A stretch of DNA of 19,930 nt from Eimeria necatrix (taxonomy: Eukaryota; Apicomplexa; Conoidasida; Eucoccidiorida; Eimeriidae). This document shows, piece after piece, positions 8,662-16,809 of this stretch. Each line of letters starts with the position of its first letter. The stretch's first letter is position 1. The notes under the pieces were generated by a model, which did not search any database, was not told the origin of the DNA, and worked only from the letters and a program-made list of their open reading frames with translations. Position numbers and translations under genes: made by a program. The stretch covers positions 1-19,930 of the forward strand of contig NW_013654528.1 in assembly GCF_000499385.1 (NCBI RefSeq), written 5' to 3'.

Positions 8662-9030
8662 ATGCTGCTGCAGTCCTGCTGCTTCAAGAGAGGGGCGCAT
8701 TGCGGTAGGCAGCAGCCGCAGTTTCGCTGCTGCTGCTGCTGCTGCTGCACTTGCTCCCAGTGCTGCTGCTGCTGCTGCTGCTGCACTTGCTCCCAGTGCT
8801 GCTGCTGCTGCTGCTCTTACTGCTAGTGCTGCAGCAGCAGCAGCGGCAGCTGCTGCTGCTGATGTTGCTGCTGCTGCTGCTGCTACTAGTGCTGTTGCTA
8901 CTGCTGTTTCTGCTGCCGCTACTGCTAGTGCTGCCGCAGCTGCTGCTGCCGCTGCTGCCACTGCTGCTGCTGCTGCTTCTGTGGGGTGCTGCTGCTGCAG
9001 CACCCCACAAAGCAGCAGTCTGCAGCAACT
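8662..9030. repeat. CTG-rich block with GCTCCCAG-spaced units and a strong hairpin
   Basis: CTG runs dominate. A unit CACTTGCTCCCAG followed by a CTG run occurs twice (from about 8748 and 8784). A perfect 13-bp inverted repeat with a 4-base loop lies at 8980-9009. Long Ala, Ser and Leu frames on both strands are composition artefacts. Confidence 0.8.
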
Positions 9031-9169
9031 TCTCTGTGGGGCGAACTGATCTCTTTTGCTGCTTTGCTTTTTCATTTTAAAATAAATTGAAAACAAAAAC
9101 AAATTATTAAATTCATTTTGATTATTTTAAAGTTCTATTTGAATTGCTGCAGCTGAGGCTCGCCCACAC

Positions 9170-9175
9170 TGCAGC

Positions 9176-9220
<45 letters not shown>

Positions 9221-9236
9221 GCAGCTGCTGCTGCAG
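9170..9236. repeat. CAG array ending in CTGCTGCTGCAG
   Basis: A (CAG)n run with one CAA interruption turns into CTG at its right end, so it is partly self-complementary. Confidence 0.85.
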
Positions 9237-9279
9237 CTCTACAAACCAGCACATGCACTTTTCCCCTTATTCCAGCCAA

Positions 9280-9463
9280 ATAAAATAAATTAAAATAAAT
9301 TAAATTAAATTAAATTAGAAAAATAAAAGAATCAAAATAAAATAAATAAAATAAATAAAATAAAATAAATAAAATAAATAAAATAAAATAAAATAAAATA
9401 AATAAAATAAAATAAATAAAATAAAATAAAATAAATAAAATGAATAAAATAAAATAAAATGAG
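9280..9463. repeat. AAATAAAAT tandem repeat
   Basis: A-rich units alternating AAATAAAAT and AAATAAAT run for about 180 bases. A similar stretch recurs at 9990-10070. There is no gene between them that I can support. Confidence 0.88.
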
Positions 9464-9651
9464 AGAAAGCCCTCTGTGGGCGCTGGCCAATCTTTCAATT
9501 TGCTGCTTTTTATTTGAAAATATATTTTTATAAATAAATAAATTCTTTTTTTAAATTAAATAAATTATTTTGATAATTAAATAAACCCTTTTAACATTTA
9601 AATAAACTTTAAATTAAAAGTTGGATGTTTAAAAATAAATAAACAAAGATA

Positions 9652-9790
9652 TGGCAGCAGAAGTCCGAAAAAGCTGCTGCTGCTGCAGCTGCTGCTGCTG
9701 CAGCAGCTGCTGCAGCTGCCGCATCAGCAGCAGCAGCTGCAGCTGCTGCAGCTGCAGCAGCAGCCGCAGCAGCAGCAGCTGCTGCAGAGG
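9652..9790. repeat. CAG/CTG mosaic
   Basis: CTG and CAG runs joined by CAGCTGCTG and CTGCAG steps form a block that is nearly symmetrical between strands. Confidence 0.85.
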
Positions 9791-9882
9791 AAATGTTTTG
9801 AAGAATAGACTATTCTCTTTTTGCAATTTTAATTAAAATACTTTTCCGTTTTTATTTTTTATTTCTTTAATTGCCTTTTTTG

Positions 9883-10165
9883 CTGCTGCTGCTGCTTTTT
9901 GACCAGCAGCAGCAGCAGCAAGGATTGGCAGCAAAGTAACTGCAGCAGGGTGCTGCTGCTCTGCATGCAATTGTTCTTCTAATCATAGAAAGTAAAAATA
10001 AATAAAAATAAATAAAATAAATAAAATAAATAAAATAAAATAAAATAAATAAAAATAAATAAAGATAAATCACAGAAACCTGCCCATACACCCAAGCCCC
10101 GCTGCTGCTGGTGCTGCTGCTGCAGCAGCAGCAGCAGCAGCAAGCAGCTGCTGCAGCGCCTGCTG
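9883..10165. repeat. CTG/CAG clusters around an AAATAAAT tract
   Basis: CTG and CAG runs at about 9880-9922 and 10100-10165 flank AAATAAAAT repeats (9990-10070). A CCCATACACCC piece at 10082 resembles one end of the recurrent GTACACC motif. No gene was seen. Confidence 0.75.
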
Positions 10166-10286
10166 CTGCTGGTTTAGCGCAAATTTTTGCGCTTTAATGC
10201 CAAACAAAGTTGTTTAACTTTTTAAATTATAATAAATAGACAAAATAATAAATAAAAATGAATTATATTGCCAAAAAGCCAGTACC

Positions 10287-10360
10287 CAATGCAAAGGGGG
10301 CCCCAGGGGGCCCCCAGGGGCCCCCTGTGGGGCCCCCCAAGACCCGGGGGGCCCCCCGAG
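10287..10360. repeat. GGGGCCCC-type block
   Basis: Seven or so GGGGCCCC-like units with short spacers, related to 156-462 and 11586-11850. Confidence 0.85.
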
Positions 10361-10487
10361 GCCCCGCGTCTTTGCTGCTGCAGCCAATTGGCGCATGCAG
10401 CAGCAAAGGAATATCTGGAGTTGCAGTTAAATGGAAATTAAGGCAAAGAGAAACTTTAATTGAATTAATTCTTCGAGCCTTTGCAAA

Positions 10488-10490
<3 letters not shown>

Positions 10491-10530
<40 letters not shown>

Positions 10531-10852
10531 GTTCGTGCTTAGGGGGCCCCCGCGGGCGCTCGCTGGGCGAGGGAGGCGCAGCAGCAGCAGCAGCAGCAGC
10601 AGAGGCAGTTGAAGTCGCAGCAGCAAGCTGGGGAGCAGCAGCAGCAGCAGCAGCTGCTGCACCAGGGGCAGCTGGAGCGGCAGCAGCAAGCAGCAGCAGG
10701 AAGGAGCACGGGAGCCCTCAGCAGCAGCAGCAGCAGCACCAGCACCAGCAGTAGAGGCAGTTTCAGTGCAGCAGCAGTAGCTGCAGCAGCAACAGCAGCA
10801 GCAGCAGCAGCAGAACCAGCAGCAGCAGCAGCATCAGCAGCAGCAGCAGCAT

Positions 10853-10883
<31 letters not shown>
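10491..10883. repeat. CTG array then long CAG-rich block
   Basis: A (CTG)n run at 10491-10530 is followed by a GC-rich spacer and a 300-base CAG-rich block. The poly-Ala frame through it ends one frame away from the start of the STOML2 gene, so I do not extend that gene into the array. Confidence 0.88.
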
Positions 10884-10885
10884 CA

Positions 10886-13639
10886 ATGAGGGCTTTTGAG
10901 GCCCTCCGGGGCCCTTTTGCTGCTGGGCCATTTGCTGTGCAAAATGTGCGGGGTGTCTGTACACCTCAGGGGCGCGGGGGGCTGGCTGGTGCGCCAGTTT
11001 GGGGTGTATCTCCAGCTCGTTTTTCGGGATTTTTGGGGCCAAAAGTTTTAAATTTTGGATCAAATAATTCAAAAAAAGAAATTAATTCATTAAATTGTTT
11101 TTGGCAGCAAAAAGGAGCGAAAAATTCGCCGCAAAAGCGGCTTTTCGCGGGGCCGTGGGGTGTACGTACACCCGAGCTGCCTATACACCCCAGCGGCACC
11201 ACGCGCTACTTCTCTTCAAAGGCTTTTAAGTCCAACTCCTCTTTGCAGCATTTCGGGTTTGTCTCTGTGCCCCACCAAATGGCCTACGTCGTGGAGAGGT
11301 GAGGGTTTAGGGTTTAGGGTTTAGGGTTTAGGGTTTAGGGTTTAGGGTTTGGGGTTTGTGGGGGGTTTGGCGGGCATTTGTGGCTTTTGAATCTTCGGTC
11401 AAAGTTCAAACAACTAAAATGATTAAATCTTTTTTTCTGGTTTTGCAAATGGTAATAACAATTGTTTTGCACATCCGCTCTTTCCTTCAAGATTAGGGTT
11501 TAGGGTTTAGGGTTTAGGGTTTAGGGTTTAGGGTTTAGGCAATTCGCAGGGTTTTGGCAGAAAGCAACCTCCAAACCCCCAGAAATGCCCCTAGGGGCCC
11601 CCAAGGGGGCCCCCTAGGGGCCCCCCACCGGGCCCCCTAGGGCCCACAGGAGGCCCTCTAGGGCCCCCGAAGGGGGCCCTGTAGGGGCCCCCCAGGGGGC
11701 TTTCTAGGGGCCCCCAAGGGGCCCTGTAGGGGCCCCCAAGAGGGCTTTCTAGGGGCCCCCCAAGGGGGCCTTCTAGGGGCCCCTTGGGGGCCCTGTAGGG
11801 GCCCTGTAGGGGCCCCGAAGGGGGCTTTCTAGGGGCCCCTTGGGGGCCCCCGGGCCGTGGAGGCAGTGACCAGTGGTCAGTGAGTGGTCCATTGGTCCAC
11901 TGGGCGCTGCAGGTTTGGAAAGTTCTCGAGAGTGTTGGCCCCAGGCCTTCACTTTTTGGTTCCCGTGGTGGACCGGGTGGCTTACGTGCATTCTTTGAAG
12001 GAGGAGGCGCTGGCGATATCGAATCAGTCGGCAATAACGCGGGATAATGTGAGCAATAGCAGTTTTTGAGTTGCAAAACCTTTTTAAAATGCAAAAGTGC
12101 TTCAAAAAACTCTTTTTATTTCTCTTTTTCTCCCAGTTTCGCGCGAGTTCCGCTCCGCGGCCGGCGGCGGCGGCGCCGCTCGCGCGCGGCCGGGGGGCGG
12201 CCGCCCGCCGCGCAAACGCGCCGCAAACGCGGAAAAGGCTTTTTAAATTCAAAAGCGAAAATTAATTTGAAAAAAAAGAAAAAAAAGAAACGAATTTTGG
12301 ATTTATTTCGGCGATTTTGGCGGCGGAAGATTTGCGCGGCCGCGGGGCGCTGGGGTGTACGCGCAGGTCACTCTGCAGATCGACGGCGTGCTGTACGTAC
12401 AGGTCAAGGACCCCTACCGGGTGGGTTTTGGCGCCGTTTTCGCCGCGATTTTCGCCATTTTAATTCTTTTTTTGCATTTAATTCGAAGAAAAGAACAAAT
12501 AAAAACAAATGGGAAGTGTTGGGGTCCGTTTTCGGCGGCGCAGGCCTCGTACGGAGTGGAAAACCCGATGTTCGCGGTCACCCAGCTGGCGCAGACCACC
12601 ATGCGTTCCGAGTTGGGAAAACTCAGCCTCGACGAGACTTTTCTGGAGCGAAATTCGCTGAATAAAAACATTGTCGAGGTATTAATGCATTTGCAATTCA
12701 ATTAAGTCCTTTAGGGCCTTTTTCCGCCTCTTTTTGCCGCCAAAAAACTCCTTTTTCGACCCCCTTTTCCCCTCTTCAGGCCATCAACGCCGCAGCCGGG
12801 CCCTGGGGCCTCAGCTGCCTCCGCTACGAAATCAAAGACATCATTCCCCCCCTTAGTGTCAAAATGGCCATGGAGAAACAAGTAATTAATTAATTAATTA
12901 ATTAATTAATTAATTAATTAATTAATTAATTAATTAATTAATTAATTAATTAATTATTTATTTATTTATTTATTATTTATTTATTATTTATTTGCTATTT
13001 ATTTGCTATTTATTGGTTATTTATTTGCTATTTTTTGGTTATTTATTTGCTATTTATTTGTTTTTTTACATCATTCCCCCCCTTCGTGTCAAAATGGCCA
13101 TGGAGAAACAAGTAATTATTATTTATTTATTTATTTTAATTAATTAATTAATTAATTATTATTTATTTGTTATCTATTTACGATTTATTTGCTATTTATT
13201 GGTTATCTATTTGCTATTTTTTGGTTATTTATTTGTTATTTATTTGTTTTTTTACATCATTTCGCCCCTTTGTGTAAAAGTGGCCATGGAGAAACAAGTA
13301 ATTATTAATTAATTAATTAATTGATTAATCAATTCATTTATTTATTTATTATTTATTATTCATTTGTTATTTATTTGCTATTTATTTGCTATTTATTTGT
13401 TACTTATTTATTTGTTATTTACATCATTCCCACCCTTAGCGTTAAAATGGCTATGGAGAAACAAGTAATTATTATTTATTTATTTTAATTAATTAATTAA
13501 TTAATTAATTTATTTATTTATTTATTATTTATTTGTTGTTTATTTGTTATTTATTTGCTGTTTATTTGCTATTTGTTGGTTATTTATTTATTTACATCAT
13601 TCCGCCACTTAGCGTTAAAATGGCTATGGAGAAACAAGT

Positions 13640-13684
<45 letters not shown>

Positions 13685-13816
13685 TTACTTGTTATTTATT
13701 TATTTGCTATTTATTTTCTATTTATTGGTTACTTATTGGTTACTTATTGGTTATTTATTTGTTATTTACATCATTCTGCCACTTAGTGTCAAAGTGGCCA
13801 TGGAGAAACAAGTAAT

Positions 13817-13853
<37 letters not shown>

Positions 13854-14219
13854 TCTACTTGCTTATTATTTATTATTTATTAATTTATTATTTATTTGCT
13901 ATTTATTTGCTATTTATTTGTTATTTATTTGTTATTCGTTTGTTATTTGTTTATGTATGTATTGTTTATTTATCTAGTTTGCTTGTTTATTTATTTGTTT
14001 GTTTGTTTGTTTGTTTGTTTAGTTAGTATTTTGTTTATTTAATTTATTTGTTTGTATTGTTTATTGTTATTTGCATTTTTTAATTTTAATTTTTACTTTT
14101 TAATCCCTTTTGAGGCCCTTCAACTCTTTTTTCCCTTTTTTTGTTTTCTTTTCTTTTTCTTTTTTTCCCTTTTTTCTCCTTTTTCTTTTTCCTGTTTCCT
14201 TTTGAGAGAGACTCGCTCT

Positions 14220-14250
<31 letters not shown>

Positions 14251-14355
14251 TGTGTCTCATTTGCTGCTGCTGCTGCTGCTGTTTATGCCCCATCTGCTTC
14301 TGTTGCTGCGCCTGCTGATTATGCCCCATATGCTGCTGCTGCTGACTATGCCTCA

Positions 14356-14403
<48 letters not shown>

Positions 14404-15599
14404 AGGCGGAGGCGGAGCGTCTGAAGCGTGCGGAAGTGCTGCGGAGCGAAGGAGACAAAAAGTGTTTAATAAACAGAGCTGAGGGAGAAAAAGAAGCAGC
14501 AACTTTGAGTGCAGCAGCAGCAGCAGCAGCAGTTCGCCTGCGAGCAGCAGCAGCAGCAGACAGCGTCCGCCTAATTGCTGCCAGCGCCAGCATCCCGGGT
14601 CAGCCAAACACTCCTCTTGTCTTTTTATTTCTTTTATTTCTTTTTATTTCCTTTTATTTCTTTTATTTATCTTTTATTTTATTTATTTGTTTTATTTCCT
14701 TTTTGATTCTCTTTTTTAATTTTATTGAATTTCCCATTTTGCATTTAAATCTGAAGAAGTGCAGCAGAAGGAAGTGCCAAAAAGAGGCCTTAGACTTCAA
14801 TTTATTCAAAAAGTATTTAATTAAAAGGTTAAATTAAATTAAATAAATTAAATTAAATTAAATTAATTAAATTAAATTAAATTAAATAAATAAATTGAAA
14901 TGCGAAAACTGGAAAAGAGCGAAGACGCAGGGTGTCTGGGGTGTCTGTACACCTCAGCGCATGCGCGGAGTGTCGGGTTTAGTTCGCGGGATGAAAAAGT
15001 GAAACAAAAAGGGATTTAAATGATTTAAAATGAAATAAAAGGAATAATAAAAGAAAAAAGAAAGATAAATTCGAATTTGTGGTTCAATTTGCTTTTTAAT
15101 TTGCTTTTAATTCGCTTCTGCTGCGCTGCAGGAGGCCCCGAGGCCCTGCGCGTGCAGCTCGCAGAAAACTATATTGCTGCTTTTGGCAAACTTGCTGCCA
15201 GCAGCAGCAGCAGCATTATTGTTCCTGCTGATGCTGCTGATGCTGCAGCAATGGTGGCCAAGGCTTTGGGGGTTTTCGGCGCCACCAGCAGCAACTGTCA
15301 GTCTCCTGCTGCTGCTGCTGCTGCTGCGTTGCTGCTGCTGCTGCGTTGCTGCTGCTGCTGCGGCGTTGCTGCTGCTGCGGCTGCTGCGTTGTTGCTGCTG
15401 CTGCTGCTGCGTTGCTGCTGCTGCTGCTGCGAAAGCGCGCGCCTCCGCTGCTGCTGCTGCTGCTCATTTGCTGCTGAAGCGCTGCTGCTGCTGCTGAAGT
15501 GCTGCTGAATCGCTGCTGCTGCTGCTGCTGGGTTGCTGCTTCTGCCGCCGAGTTGCACCTTTGCTGAGTCGCTGGCCATGCTGATTTGCTGCTGCTGAA

Positions 15600-15641
<42 letters not shown>

Positions 15642-15744
15642 AAATATTTAATTTATCAATTGTCTTCTTTTGGTTCTTTTTGCTGCAGTGGCCCCGCAGC
15701 TGTCTGGCAGCAGCGAGAAGAAGCCCCCGCGCGCCGAGGTGTAG
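10886..15744 (+). CDS. STOML2: Stomatin-like protein 2 (SPFH/prohibitin-domain, mitochondrial)
   Basis: Eight exons join with perfect codon phase: 10886-11298, 11913-12048, 12367-12420, 12544-12678, 12780-12881, 14406-14598, 15132-15296 and 15689-15744 (TAG). The total is about 417 residues against about 356 in the human protein. The order of conserved blocks matches SLP-2: VPHQMAYVVERFGKFSRVLA, PGLHFLVPVVDRVAYVHSLK, VTLQIDGVLYVQVKDPYRAS, YGVENPMFAVTQLAQTTMRS, then ELGKLSLDETFLERNSLNKN, LRYEIKDIIPP, AEAERLKRAEVLRSEG, INRAEGEKEAA and LAENYIAAFGKLA. SLP-2 is a cardiolipin-associated scaffold of the inner mitochondrial membrane; that role is inferred by family. The 5' exon is open from ATG 10886 and has an Arg-bearing, acid-poor N terminus plus TTRYFSSKAFKSN, in keeping with a presequence, but it may contain an intron (possible donors near 10945-10953, acceptor CTTTGCAG at 11248). 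The coiled-coil region is shortened and replaced by two Ala runs. Intron 1 holds telomere-like and GGGGCCCC repeats. Confidence 0.95.
11159..11172. promoter_or_regulatory. GGTGTACGTACACC palindrome (recurrent motif)
   Basis: A perfect 14-bp palindrome in the 5' part of the STOML2 gene. A near-identical copy (GGTGTCTGTACACC) is 200 bases upstream at 10952-10965. See the finding on this motif; its function is unknown. Confidence 0.5.
11303..11349. repeat. Telomere-like (TTTAGGG)n directly at the STOML2 intron 1 donor
   Basis: The donor GTGAGG at 11299 runs straight into GGTTTAGGG units, so the array starts within five bases of the exon. Confidence 0.95.
11493..11539. repeat. Second telomere-like array in STOML2 intron 1
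   Basis: Six to seven TTTAGGG units in the same orientation as the first array, about 140 bases downstream. Confidence 0.95.
11586..11850. repeat. GGGGCCCC-type block in STOML2 intron 1
   Basis: TAGGGGCCCCC-AAGGGGGCC units repeat about 20 times with variants such as TTTCTAGGGGCCCC. The block lies wholly between two exons that are certain, so it is intronic despite open Gly/Pro-rich frames on the minus strand. Confidence 0.92.
12838..13817 (+). repeat. Tandem array of exon-end plus splice-donor units (6 copies)
   Basis: A 50-base segment made of the last 44 bases of STOML2 exon 5 and the first bases of its intron is present at 12838-12887 (the true exon end), 13068-13117, 13254-13303, 13421-13470, 13594-13643 and 13768-13817. 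The spacers are AATT, ATTT and TATTTGC repeats, giving a period of 167-230 bases. Every copy keeps the reading frame (forms of IIPPLSVKMAMEKQ) and the invariant string ATGGAGAAACAAGTAAT, which includes the donor. No conventional acceptor precedes the extra copies, apart from an internal CCCTTAG or CACTTAG in several. Confidence 0.93.
13818..14220. repeat. ATTT/GTTT runs and polypyrimidine tract in STOML2 intron 5
   Basis: (ATTT)n, then TTTATTTG and (GTTT)n units, then a pure pyrimidine stretch from 14120. No exon is seen. Confidence 0.8.
14221..14402. repeat. CTG arrays ending at the STOML2 exon 6 acceptor
   Basis: Four CTG blocks, the last of about 14 units, run directly into TGGTAG, the acceptor for the exon at 14406. 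Spacers such as TTTATGCCCCAT and TGACTATGCCTCA suggest a larger decayed unit. Confidence 0.9.
14820..14898. repeat. AAATT repeats in STOML2 intron 6
   Basis: AAATTAAATTAAAT runs followed at 14940-14953 by GGTGTCTGTACACC, a copy of the recurrent motif. Confidence 0.75.
15304..15640. repeat. CTG-rich array in the last STOML2 intron
   Basis: CTG runs with GTTGCTG and GCGTTGC interruptions fill most of 15297-15688, starting eight bases after the donor. The poly-Ala frame that continues from exon 7 here is intron read-through: the short terminal exon at 15689 restores the phase and supplies a stop. Confidence 0.85.
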
Positions 15745-15842
15745 CTACAGTGGATTTAATTATTTGTTTCAATTAAAGTTTTAAAAATAAAATGAACTTA
15801 TTTAATTCAAAAAATAAACTTTCCCCGAAAAAACTGGAGCTC

Positions 15843-16066
15843 GGCTGCTGCAGCAGCAGCTGCAGCAGCAGCTTCAACTGCTGCAGCAGCAGCTGCAGCT
15901 GCTGCTGCAGCTGCTGCAGCTGCTGCTGCAGCAGCTGCAGCTGCTGCAGCAGCAGCAGCAACTGCTGCAGCAGCTGCAGCTGCTGCAGCAGCAGCAGCAA
16001 CTGCTGCAGTTGCTGCTGCAGCCGCAGCAGCTGCAGCAGCAGCTGCTGCTGCTGCCGCAGCAGCAC
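15843..16066. repeat. Self-complementary CTG/CAG mosaic
   Basis: Short CTG and CAG runs alternate through CTGCAG and CAGCTG junctions for about 220 bases. This differs from the pure arrays elsewhere. Leu/Gln and Ala frames are open on both strands and are not accepted as genes. It lies 3' of STOML2. Confidence 0.88.
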
Positions 16067-16162
16067 ATGCTCTCAGATGCGAACCTGATCCCTGCGGCTG
16101 CATGCGCTGCAGCGGCAGTAACGCATGCAGCCATTTGGGGCTCTGAAGAGGGCCCCAAAGTG

Positions 16163-16291
16163 CATGCATGCATGCATGCATGCATGCATGCATGCATGCA
16201 TGCATGCAAGGACCTAAACGCATGCATTCCCGCATGCATGCATGCATGCATGCATGCATGCATGCATGCATGTGTGCATGCATGCATGCAT
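16163..16291. repeat. (ATGC)n tetranucleotide arrays
   Basis: Two runs of CATG/TGCA repeats (16163-16207 and 16233-16291) are separated by a short unique piece. The tetranucleotide is its own reverse complement two bases out of step, so both strands read TGCATGCA. The Met-His-Ala-Cys frames on both strands are artefacts. Confidence 0.95.
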
Positions 16292-16501
16292 ATGCATGTG
16301 TGCGGACAGCGCCACCGAGGCGCACAAAAGTAGCACTCGCAGCAGCAGCGGCAGCGCTGCTGCTGCAGCAGCTGCTGCTGCAGCAGCTGCTGCAGCAGCA
16401 GCTGCTGCTGCTGCTGCATGCAGTGTTTCCCTGGGTTGCGGGCTGCGCGGTGAGTTTATGGCCGCCTAAGTTCTCTATTGTTGTTTTCTACAATTGTTTA
16501 C

Positions 16502-16502
<1 letters not shown>

Positions 16503-16551
<49 letters not shown>

Positions 16552-16562
16552 TAATAATAATA
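16503..16562. repeat. (AAT)n trinucleotide array
   Basis: About 19 AAT units with one GAT interruption, between the ends of the convergent STOML2 and ARF-like genes. Confidence 0.93.
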
Positions 16563-16609
16563 GTGAGGCACTTCACTGTGCTTCTTATGCCTCGTAAACG
16601 CTGCACGGC

Positions 16610-16611
<2 letters not shown>

Positions 16612-16659
<48 letters not shown>

Positions 16660-16723
16660 GCTGCTGCTGCTTTGCTACTGCTGCTTCTGTCGCTGCGCTG
16701 CTTCTGCCGCTGCTGCTGCTGCT

Positions 16724-16807
<84 letters not shown>
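16612..16807. repeat. CTG array with an embedded (GCC)n run
   Basis: CTG runs flank about 12 GCC units at 16726-16761. The right CTG run ends two bases before the stop codon of the ARF-like gene. Confidence 0.92.

Positions 16808-16809
<2 letters not shown>

Noticed and set aside
8647..9102. Minus-strand Ala-rich 151-codon frame
   Set aside because: It is composed of repeat triplets with an MFLFSIYFKMKK-like AT-rich start and no recognisable domain.
11591..12252. Minus-strand Gly/Pro-rich frames resembling collagen
   Set aside because: They lie antisense to STOML2 intron 1 and exon 2 and result from the GGGGCCCC units.
12838..13817. CRISPR-like array (regular 50-base repeats with spacers)
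   Set aside because: The repeats are an exon end with a splice donor in a eukaryotic intron, and the spacers are AT microsatellites.
15807..16506. Met-His-Ala-Cys repeat proteins on both strands
   Set aside because: The (ATGC)n array has a 12-base translation period and is open on both strands. There is no other support.
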